The position numbers and the translations under genes were made by a program. A stretch of 64,000 nt of DNA from NCBI GenBank assembly GCA_963082875.1, contig OY720098.1, forward strand, positions 3,038,001 through 3,102,000, written 5' to 3'. Below, one piece after another: positions 42,522-54,600 of this stretch (its first letter is position 1; the number at the start of each line of letters is the position of its first letter). This DNA comes from Corella eumyota (Eukaryota > Chordata > Ascidiacea > Phlebobranchia > Corellidae). A model generated the notes under the pieces. The model worked only from the letters and a program-made list of their open reading frames with translations. It was not told the origin of the DNA and ran no database searches.

Positions 42522-45500
42522 ATGGTAATGATGGAAAAGCCAAGCCCTATACAAGTGGGCCGTGAATTTGTCCGACAATATTATACCTTACTTAACAAAG
42601 CTCCTGATATGTTGTACCGGTAAGTAGGCGTGTTTATTTTAAATAAAGGGTGTGTCAGTTAATTAATGCAAATTGTGTATAATTTTATATATATATGTTG
42701 GAAATAAAAGTAGTTAGTGAAAATAAGAATTAAAAAAATTTAAATACATATATATATATGTTTAAATGCAATTTTATCAATTATATTGTTTTTTGTGTAA
42801 ATTTGTCGGTTATAATGATAACAAAATGTTAAGGGATTGTGTTGGTGGTTTTGTAATATATCATTGTTGATTTTTGCTATATCCCTTTAAAAGAATTATA
42901 TACCTCAACTTTTTAAGTTTAGAAAATTATTTTAATGCTGGAATAAGATAAGTTTGTTGTTTTATTTTCTCCTCTTTTACAGCGTTATATATATTTATTC
43001 AAGTTTTAGATAATATTTGTTTAATTACTGAATTTGTATGAGTTACTTTATATATAGTTTGCATACTTTCTGTTCAATATAATTTTATAATAGGTGTTTA
43101 TATGTAACTTGTTTCCAATTCATTTTTTAAAAACTTTACTAATTACAGCATAGACTCTTAGAGTAATTATTTTGTGTACAAATTAACCAAATAAATAATT
43201 TTTTTCCTGATATAGTAGTGCATATAATATTTATTTATTAGTCAATAATTTCTGAATACTATTTATTGGATTTTTGTTTTTATGCTAAGCTAGCTATTTT
43301 TTTATTTTAAGTTGTTACGCTTTATGTATATGTACGTCTGGTATGGTTATGTAAGAGAATTAAACACTAAACCACAAATATTCGACACAGGTTTTACAGT
43401 ATGAAGTCCTCTTATGTTCATGGTGGAAGATATTGTGATGGGGAACCTGAAACCTCGGTCATTGGACAAAAAGTTAGTTTTTATAAATTATTATCTAAAA
43501 TTAAAATGGAAAAAAATCTATATATATTTAAGCTCATTTTAGTCAATACATAAAAGCTTTAATTTGCTAAATGTTATTGTTAGGTAAAAGTGATTAAATT
43601 TATATTTTTTGTATTCTTATAGTATAGTAAATACTTCTTTTTTTACATTAGTCATAATCTTTTTTGATATTGAATTTTTTTATCTATTTTCCAGGAAATC
43701 AACACAAAAATCAAATCGCTGGAATTTCGTGATTGTCACACTAAGATTCGACAAGTTGATGCTCACTCAACCGTGGGAAGTGGAGTGGTTGTCCAGGTAA
43801 CGGGAGAGTTGAGTAACTGTGGTCTTCCGCTCCGAAGATTCATGCAAACTTTTGTGCTTGCTCCCCAGGTGAGTTTTATACTTATTTCAGTTTAAAATTC
43901 AAAATGTTAAATAAATTTTTTGTGGTATATTTTAGCTTTTAGATTATTATCGGCAACAATTGGTGATCTTTATAAGTTAACCAAATAAATAACTTAAATT
44001 AGGTTAAATAAGTTAATACTGAGTTTGAAAAAGTATATTTTTGAATTTAAAATGTTTGCATAACATTTGAATTAGTTAAATTTTGTTATTTTTTTAAAGT
44101 GCCTGTATAACATTTTTGCTAGTATAGATCACATATTTAAACAAGTCATTGACACTTGAAATAATTGTTTTTTGAAGAATTTTTCAATATTTTTACCTGA
44201 TTTTCTTTACCACATTTTTTAAAAGTAAGCTATGTAGAGCTTAATGTTATTATATTGTTTAGGGAGACAATCCATTTAAGTTTTATGTCCACAACGACAT
44301 CTTCAGATACCAAGATGAGGTTTTTAACGATGAGGTTCAAAGATCGGATGTTGATGAAGAACAAGGTTTGTTTTACTCAGATTCCTTTTTTTTGTGTTTT
44401 TTTAGGACTTTTAAGCTACTTTTTAAGGTGTTATTCTATAATTTTAATTTTTTCTAAATTTATATTATTAAGCATTTTAATTTTTTAAATTTGTGAATGA
44501 TTTTTTATGTATATATATATAATACATTTTTTTTATGTAAGTTTTATTTGAGCCATTGTTCATTTTTACTAATAAAAATTAAGTTACGAAGAAAATTTTA
44601 AGCAGTTTGTTAAACTTTGTAATTTTAAAAAAGTTAAAAAATATAAAAATATTTTTTAAAAACGCTCTAGAATCGGATGAAGAAGCAGCAGAGCAAGATA
44701 TTCTTCCGGAAGCTACCAACCAGGTCCCCATCGAGAACTTCTACAATCCCTCACCCACCCCCCTTAACCCCACATCGCAGTCACCCCCAGTTATAATGTC
44801 AAACGGCCTTGAACAAGAACCCCAACATGTTGAATGTACCCGGTAAGTGGATTTTGAGTTTTTTTAGAGAAAGTTAAAATTATTTTTATAAAAATAAAAA
44901 AAATTTCAAAAAAGTTAAGGAAAGTTTGTTTTGGTTTTATATAGCATAGATTTTTATTTTTTTATTAATTTTTTTTTTATCTTTTAATGTGAAGAATTCG
45001 AACCCCTTCCCCAACTCTTCCTGACCAAGCAGACGAAATTCCTTCACCAGCCAGAACTCCTTCTCCCAAACAAAAAGAATTGGTGAATATATTTGCATTT
45101 TTTTTCAAATTTTTTTTTTACTGAAGTATATTTAAACTTTTCTTTTTTACTCATTTTCCTAAAGTTACATTTTTTACTAAAGCTAAAAAGCATTTTAACT
45201 AGCAAAGCTATTATTTTTTAACTGTGTTTGTGTTTTTTTAGTTTAAGTTAGTTACAGAATTTTTAGAAAAGAAGCTGTTTGTTTTAGTATAGAAATGCAG
45301 CTTTTTATAAGTTTTATATAGTAATAAGTACAGATTACAATACAATAGTCTCATGAGTTTAATGTTATGGTTATTAACAGATTTACGGAATAAACCAAAT
45401 TTACAGAATAAAGGTTAGTTTGAGTTTAGTTAAAATATTAGTTAGCTAACGAAAACAAAACTTGTAAAAAAATAGTTTTAAATATATACAATTCAAATTT

Positions 45501-47591
45501 TAAATATGTCGACAAAATTTTGTTTTAGACAACCACACAACATGTTGATCAACAAATAAATGTTGAAACAGAAGTCAATCAACAAGCTGAAACCCAAGAA
45601 ACAGAACCAGAACAAAAAGTATCGGCGCCACCCAAAACTTTTTCATGGGCTGATCTGGCTTCGAAAAATACCCCAGCTGTGAGGGGAAACACCCAACAAG
45701 GGACTAGCATTCGTGTTAACCAGGTAAATTAAAAGAACTCCAAATTGTTTTTAGAAGTATTTTTAATGATAGTTTTTATTGGAAATAATAGTATTGTCGA
45801 TAAAAAAGAGCATATGTATATATCGCAAATTGAGCCCTATTATAAATATATATATCTTTTGAAAATAGTAAAAAAAAATATTTTTTTAAAACTCTTATTG
45901 GTAAAAAACTAAAAAAAAAAAATTTTAATTTTGAAAACAATTTTTTTCAGCCGGAGACTGCTCCTGCAGAACCAGTTGAGCCTGCTCCACGTTCCACCAC
46001 TCGAGGGGGTGGAGGTTCTCGTCCTCGTGGCAACCGAGATGAAGACAGAGGCGGAGGATTTGGAAGGAATGCAAACAACACCACTGGAGGCAATAGAGAG
46101 CAAGCTGGAGTTCGTTACCCCGACAATCAGCAAATCTTTGTGGGAAATCTCCCGTATGAGATTTCGGATAGTGATTTAAAGGAACATTTCTCGGGTAAAT
46201 AAATATTTTGTTTATTTTTTTATTAAAAAAGATGGGTAATTTAAACTTGAAAATATACAGCATTGCCCAGAGTCATTTCGTTTACAAAAAATTATTTAAA
46301 AAAAAGGCTTTTTATCCAGCATCCAACACACATTAATATTTTAAATAAGATGATTTAAATTTTCCCCAAAAGTTCATTTTCTTAAAACAGTAAAAAAAAA
46401 TTCTAATGATTCTATTTTAATAATGCTAAACCAGAAACTTGACAAAACAAGTTACAAAAACATCTGCGGGATATTGTCCCGTAGGACAAGTCTGCTCCAG
46501 TTGTTAAATATAAGCATATGGAGTTTTATTATTTAGGTTATATGGCAGCTTAAGAGATATTGGCATTGTCTTATTAAGAAAGCCAAAAAAATTAATAAAA
46601 GAATTAATATTTCAGTTAATCCCGTATTATGTTAAGAATATTGTGTATAAATTTAGCTGTGATACATAGTTATTTTTTGCCTGTGCTTTAAACAATGTTT
46701 ATGTTTATTTTCTTTTGAAAATATGTTATAGTTCATAATTATGTTGTAATATACTCTTTAAAACCTTATTATGTAACAATGTAATAACTAGCTCTGTATT
46801 AGACCATAAAATTTGTTTTGTACATTTTTTAATTTCCCCCTTAATGGAATTAATATTTTCACTGTAAACAGCTTTTGGCAACGTCATTGAGGTACGAATC
46901 AATCACTCCCACACCAACAACCCGAGCTTTGGTTTCATTATTTTCGAGGACCCAAAGTCGGTGATCGAAGTTCTGGACAGAATGGTGTGTAAAAATAATA
47001 AGGATTGTTATGTTTAAACTTAACTAATCATGAAATGTTCTATAATAAAAAGGTTTTATTTTTTTCGAATACTGATAGGTGACTGGTTTTTGTATTTTAT
47101 TGGGTAAGGCGTGGATGTATTTTAAGCTGTATACTAATGCTTGGCTCAAATGTGAATAATGTGGCATTGGTGCAGCTTGAGCCTGAAACCATTTGGCACA
47201 TGGTTTGCTGCCATGACCAGTATAAAACACTACTGGACCTTATAGGTCTTAAATTACCTGGGGGAAATGAAAATTAAAATTTAGACTGATGGGCTATCGA
47301 CAAGTAATCAAAATAAAGAATGTAAAAAAATAAAATTAAAATAAATTTATTTTTGTTAAGCCAACTCAGTTCCGAAGTCATCGAATCAACATCGAGGAAA
47401 AGAAACATCGTAGTTCACGGGAGAATAATCGTCGTATGGGGCAGGGGGAATCTCGTCGTGGACCCATGGGTGACATGAAAGGCAACCGGCGAGGTCAAGG
47501 TGGACCCCAAATGATGAAAAGAGATCGCCAGGGAACGAAAGAAACAAGAGATGGAAACAGACAAGCTTATAATAATGCCCCCCGCCGATAA
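42522..47591 (+). CDS. G3BP: G3BP (rasputin), stress-granule RNA-binding protein
   Basis: Ten exons (42522-42619, 43391-43472, 43695-43868, 44263-44365, 44671-44842, 44995-45082, 45529-45723, 45951-46194, 46872-46984, 47361-47591) sum to 499 residues; human G3BP1/2 are 466/482. An NTF2-like domain at about 1-140 is nearly vertebrate in sequence ([65 protein letters not shown]), including the Phe of RFY that lines the FGDF-binding pocket. Then an acidic stretch ([17 protein letters not shown]), a proline-rich part and [12 protein letters not shown]. An RRM at about 368-440 has RNP2 IFVGNLPY and RNP1-like SFGFIIFED. Arg/Gly-rich segments lie both before the RRM ([10 protein letters not shown]) and at the C terminus. 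It nucleates stress granules by RNA-driven condensation. A single gene probably represents both vertebrate paralogues. Confidence 0.96.
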
Positions 47592-48668
47592 TTGAAAGTT
47601 TTTTTAACGACTATTTCGGGAAAAAATAAATCGGTTAAATCTGTAAAGTTCTTTGTAATTCATAATCCCATTTTCTTGAATGTAAAAAAATTTAATGCAA
47701 AAACCCAATGTACAAATTACCGGTTGAATAAAGAATTCAACTGTCTTTTTGTAGCGTTTTTTGTTTCAGTTTATTGTCAATTTCTTAGTCAAATATCAAG
47801 GTAAATTTCAAATTATTTTAGTTTGCTAGCTTTCTGTGATTTTTTTATACATTGCTTCAGTGTTTTTGAAATGCCAGCTACAAAACTTAATTAATTCAGA
47901 AAAACATGTTTTATTATTTATCCCAATTGAATCTTTTTTTACAACTTCTTAATTTATTGCCCACACAAACTTGTTTTTATCGATTATACCAACTCTCAAA
48001 AAAAAAAAATTCAAATAAAGAACAATATAAATGCAAGAATTTTAAGAGTTTTTAACAAATAAATACTTTGTAGTTTTATTTTAATTACGTTAGCTATCTG
48101 TTCAAGTCGTAGTTTAATTTTCAAGCTTATGTTGTAAACATAATAAAAGTTGTACAAAAAAACTGTGGCACAACTTGTTTGTCGTACCAAAATATTTTTT
48201 TAAAACATTGATGCTGTTTACTAAATAAACGATCGTATTTGCAAATAAATTTATTGTTTGGTATTTTTTTTTTTTTTTCTTTTTAAAGGTCGTGGGTAGG
48301 AAACTACTTTGCGAGGATAAACAATAACTTTAAAAATGATCTGAACCGATGTGAAGATAAACAGCCAACTTGAATCATAGCAACAATACAAGCGATAGTA
48401 AATCACAACAAACTGACAAAACGTTTAATTTTGTTAAGTTTTCTATAAGTATTTGTATATATTTGCAATTGGTATTTGTATATTAGTATTATAAAAATCA
48501 TGTTTTATTGTAATTTTTAGTTTTTGAAACAATATTGACTCAAAGGCAAGACAGAAATAGTCAATACATTAAATTGTATTTTTACGTTGGCCAGTTGGGA
48601 TAAACTAAATGAATGTGTTATATAAAAACTTAAAACTAAATTTATTTTTTAGTAGTTTTAAAAAAAGC
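47592..48668. other. Intergenic between G3BP and LRRIQ1
   Basis: Probably G3BP 3' UTR (AATAAA-like AAAAATAAATCG soon after the stop, others to about 48060) followed by the LRRIQ1 promoter. No gene seen. Confidence 0.5.
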
Positions 48669-51600
48669 ATGGAAATAGATGATATTATAGATGCAGAGCT
48701 TCTTGCACTATCAGACTGCTCCTCTGATCATGAGGATGATGATTCAGATTTAAATGATAAACAAATCGCTCTTCTAAGCAATTCTGAAGGTAAATCTATT
48801 ATTTTATTTTTTAATATTTAATTACTAAGTTCATAAAAAATTGGGTCTTTTTTTAGTAAAACATTAAAATTGGACATATTTCAAACATAAATTGTATTTC
48901 AAACATAAATTAGTTTTTGTGTTATAATTTCTTGTTTATTTTAGATGTGGATTATTTGCAACTTTTTCTTCAAAACTCAAATCTTCAAATCAAAAAAACT
49001 GATCAGGTTTTATGCGCTGCAGAAGAAATATTAAATAAGGTATATAATTTTCTTATTTTTTTTAAATTTTGAAATAAAAAAAATAAAGAAAAAACCAAGT
49101 TAACTTTATAATGAGGAGAAAATATAGTATGTAATGATCAAAATTGTAATGTTTTGTTTTTGAAGGAAGATTGTGACAGTTTTTATAACACTGTCATTGG
49201 GAAATATGTTAATGAAAACTCAGTTGAATCCCCTACACATGAACTTGTAGAAAGAAATGACAAAAACTTTCAGTTTGATATTGAAGGATTAGAGGCAAGG
49301 TTACAAAACCTAACTTCTTCATTTGTAGAACAAGAATTAAAGTCAGAAAAAAGAACTGTGGTAAAAAGAATTTTCCATAAATTATCTTAAAACAAAGTTA
49401 ACATTTTTAACAATTAAATGAATAGCTTAAATCCAGTTTAAAAAAACTTTTACACCTTATCCTAATTAAAACCCAATTTAACAATTATTTTTAAAGCCTA
49501 TATTTTTAGGAATTTGAAAATGTCAGCAAAAAAGAAGAAGATTTAACTCTTCAAGATCTCGAAAAACAAAGAAAAATGGTGGAAAAAAATTTGGAATTAT
49601 TGGAAAAGAAGGAACAAAATATTTTACTAAAACTTGAAAAAGAAAAATTATTTTATGAACAAGAAAAAATAAATAATGCAGCCTGCTGTATTCAGGTTAG
49701 AAAATACATTATAAATTTACTTTATTTTCTGTTTGTATTTGAGACTACCATAACCAAGTCTACTATATAATACATAGTTAGCGATTTACTTTCATTTTTT
49801 GTTAAAATTTTTGGTTTAGTATAATTAATTTAAATTAAAAACCAATCCCTGGCTTTCTGTCTCAGCAAAATAAAATTTTTGTAACTTATAAGCGGCAAAT
49901 TTAGTTTGAGATTTTAATTGTTTTTAGTTTATTTAGCGTTACCACAGAGGGTATATTGTAAGGAAACAATATGGTTTAATTCTCGGAAAAAAATTTAAAG
50001 AAATGAAAAGAAAAAGATTTGAAAAAAGAATTGAAATTTTAGAAAACTTTAAACAACGCCAAAAAGAATCAGAAAAAAATGAATCGAAAAAATTTGCCAC
50101 TGAAATTGGGAAAAAAACATTTGAAAATTCTGATAATATACCCAAAGACTATAAGGTTGACGAAGACATTCAAATTGTGAATGAAAATCAAAATTTAAAA
50201 AACATTGAAAGTTTAAGCTCAGATTCTCAATCGTTTACAACAGAAACAAATTCTAATCAACAGGATTCAAAAAATAATTTGTTTTTATCAAATATAGATT
50301 CTGATAAAGATTTAGACAAATTAGATCAAACTAAAACATCTTTAGGTAAACCAAACCAAACAGAAAATACAACAACCAATGTCTGTAATAATTCAACTGA
50401 CCTAATAACCAATGGTCACCCAAATAAATTGTTCCAAAACCTCAAAGAAGACAATAAATCAACTGACTATCACCTAAAACCTGAACTAAAAATTTTGCCC
50501 GAAATTTCAGATTTACAATCGAGGAATGAGTTAGGCTGTCTTGATAATATTTTTAAAGAAAATGATTCTAGCAATGAAATATCTTTTCCTGAAGGCTTAC
50601 AGATAAAAACAAATCCGGTTGATTTGTCAATAAAGAATTCTGCTGGTTCAAGTACTCATCATCCCTTTAGTAATCCAATTCTAAAAGAAAATCATTCTCA
50701 ATCTGATTTGACTGAAGGCGAAATATGTAAACCACAATTGGAAAACACTATTACAGAACCATATACAGTTGATGATGATTTAAAAAGAAATACTGCACAA
50801 GAAACTAGTGAAAATTTAAATTTAAAATCAACTGATAATGCTGAGCTAAAGATGAGCCAACTTAAGAAAGAGGCAACAGATAATTGCAATTTAAATCAAA
50901 ATCAAAAAATTTGTGCTGAAAATAAAATTGAAAATGATGAAATTTTTAAATCATCTCAATATGAATCAACAGAGAGTTCTGCTACAACAGATAACATTGG
51001 GCATGAAGATATTATAATAGAAGATACTAAAAATGTGGTTGTAGATGTAGATGATGCTAAAACCAAACATGCTGACTTAAAAACTAAAATTTGTCCAACA
51101 AAAGAAAATAATTCGACAGGTGACAATACAGATGTACCCTTTAATTTTTTCCTTAAAAATCCTACAGCACATGAAATTACAAAAAAAGATAAGACGAATT
51201 TAACATATATGGATAAGTTGGAACCAAACAAATCTAGTAATCTTGTTGAAGTACAATTAGATGATGATTTTCATCCAAAAACTGATAATATTTTTATGCC
51301 GGATAGAAATAATGGAGAAGATAATTTAGATTTATCCGGTGTTACTGAAAGTGAAAAATCTAGTAATGTCTGTAATGAGATTAATCTAACAAATATTCCT
51401 ATAAATGTACAACCAACAAATAATGATGAAAAAGAGTTTTTAAACAATTCTGACCCCAGAAATACCAATTTTCCAACAGATGAAAATATTTCTAATGATG
51501 CCAAGGATATTACTTTAAGTCTTAATGAAAATGATATACCTGTACAATGTGAAAGTTTACCCCAAGAAAGCACAGCAGCTGAAAATAAAATGTCAACTGA

Positions 51601-54600
51601 AATCTATGCTGATAAAAATATTATTAGCAGTAATAAAATTAAAATACAACCACCTGCACTTAAAAAGCAGTCTATTGATACCAACTTTCAAAAGGATGAT
51701 CCTTTTTTATTACTAGAAAATTCTGCTGAAATGAGTACACTTAACATTGAAAAAAATTCAATAAATAGCTGTGATTTAAGGGACAAATCAATAGAAAATC
51801 AAACAGATACAGCACAAGACTATCAACCTTTGGTGAAAGGCACAACAGAAAACTGTGACTTAAAAAATGACCTTGAAAAAATGCCCATTAAATCTGAAAA
51901 CCAAAGTTATAAAAATTCTGAAACAAATTTGTTAAATTGGAGATCTGAATGTTTAATTTGGAAAGTAAAAGAAACAAATATATCAACAACAGGATTGTTA
52001 AAAAGGGGAATAAGAAAATCTTCTGCAGCAAAAAGATTACAACCAATAACTGAGGAGCAAATTATTGCCGGTAAAATTTGAATATATTCTAATAATTTAA
52101 TCTTTGAGTATTCACATATTTTGAAATGGCTTGTAGTATTTTTTTTGCAAAATTTAATGTTATGCCATAATTTTTAAACTATTTTATTTTTTAGGCAAAT
52201 GGCCATTGCAAAAGGAAACTGGTAATCGTAAAATTTCGAGTTTATCAAGAATTTATATTTGTAATTTAAACAACAAGGGATCAAATTTATTATTGGTGCA
52301 ACAATGTAGTCATTTAACCCACCTTACACTTCTTAAATGTGGGTTAGTTTCATTGGAAGGATTGCAAACTTGTCCGAGTCTAAGGGTAAGTCATAACATT
52401 AACTGTAACTTAAGATAAAAAAAATTATAAAATATAAGAAATTAATAAAACTACATAAAAAGATATTTTTACAAATGTTTTTTAAAAATACTGCTAACTT
52501 AGGACTGTACTATTCTAAATTTAATATAAAAATTAAAAAAAAATAAATCTATTTTTTTCTAATATTTTAGCATATTAATGTATCATCAAATAACATAAGT
52601 GTAATCTCATGCGATGGAATGAAACGACTTCAATCCCTTGTTGCTAGCGACAACAACTTAACATCCATACATGGAGTCTCTGGATGCCATTCTCTCGTCT
52701 ATTTGGATTTATCTTATAATTATATAACAAGAGTTTCTGGGTTAGAAGATGCAAATAATTTATTACAACTAAGGTATACGTTATGGGTTTTTAAATTTTT
52801 TGTAGCTTAACATATTTTATGCTTTTGGGTTATATTATCTATATAAAATTAAGCTGAGTGGAAGAAATATTTGTTTGTCCAGTTTATGGCCAAAAAGTTA
52901 GACAAATACGCCGTTTCATGTGTGCAAGTAATTATTGTGGCAAAGATTAGTTAAGCATTAGGGCCGACAGAAAAAACTTGTTATTTTAACTATACCTAAA
53001 TTTGTGTCTTAAATTAATGTTAAAAAATAGAGATAACCACCTTATTGTATTGAAGTTGACAAAATTTTGTTAAACCTATTATGACACTTTTATAGTAAAG
53101 CTATTTTGACAAAGTTAAAGCACCTGTAACCTTTTTTTAAATAGGCTAAATAACAATCAGTTATTTGACATATCTGGACTTGAAAATATCAACTCGTTAT
53201 TAATCTTGGATATTTCAAACAACCATTTAACTTCACTTAATGGCATTCAACATTGTGGTTTATTGAGATCTATACTTGCTAGTGGAAACAATATTAATTC
53301 TATTTCAGAGGTGGAATTTAAAAATTTGGTAAATATTTTTTATGTTTACTACTTTTCGTGTTTAAGTTTATGTAAAATATGCATTATTTTTAAAATTGCC
53401 AATAAACTAATGTTGTACAACATTATGCTACTTAACTTTTTTAATTTTTACGATTACTTATTAAAATTAAGCTTTAAATACCTGTGTTAAATAGCTTGAG
53501 TTTTTATGATATAAGGTAGAACTAAACATAATTTTCTTTTTTAGATCTTACTGATGTCTTTAGATTTCAGCAAAAATAACATGGCACAATTTCTATCAAA
53601 TTATATCTGGCTGCCCTGCTTAGAAACTGTTAATCTCCAATGCAATAAAATAACATTAGAAGAGACAGAACTCAACTTAAGTCAATCTTTTCCTAACTTA
53701 ACTCAACTCAATCTAAGTCAAAATCTCATCACCAAAACTGAACCAATTTTAAGTTGTCTTAAAAGTAGTGAAGGAGATTGTATTAAAGTTAATTTATGGG
53801 AAAATTTGCTTTCCAATGATCAAGAAACAGATTTAATGGACTTCAGTTCTCAACAAAATTTCTTCTTTGAATTTACTGAAAATGAGGTTTTGAGACCTAA
53901 GAATATTGACTTAGTTTTAAACTCTATTCTTGGACCTTCCATTTCCAATAAACATGAGAATATTAGTCCTACAAATATTTCTGAATTTTGTAAAGTAGTC
54001 ACCCATAGCTTAAAAGAGTTTAACACTATGTTACAATTGGAGAAGAGAGAAATAAAGAGTATGAATGGATGGTCATTACATAGTACTACTGATGGTCCAA
54101 ATAGTTTTAATTATTTAAATATTCCACCGGATCTTGTTTCTTATCACTGTGAAACTCTGGAAAAACAGTTTCAACTTTCTGTAAAATTAAGGTGCTTTTA
54201 ATCTTAAATTTAAATACTTTTTTTTGTATTGATGTTGCATTAAATTTTTACAATATTATTGCTTATTTATTACATATTAAGATATCATTTTACTCCAGCT
54301 CAAATAACTATCTAATCTTCTTCTTTTAGAAAATGGTTTGAATCGTCAAGTTATGTTTACTTTTCTGATAAGAAGCCAGCATTATTGGAAACTAAAGTAA
54401 ATCAAATGGAATATAATATGGACACTAAAGAAACTGAAGATTTTGCCAAGAAAACAAACCAAGTTAAATTAAAACAAAATTTAAAAACGAAAGCTACACC
54501 TATATTTGCTGGAAAACTAAAAGCACAAGGTAGTATTTTTTTATAAATTATGTGGTGCTGAAAAGTAGTAAGCATTTTTTTTGTATATATCTTTATCCTC

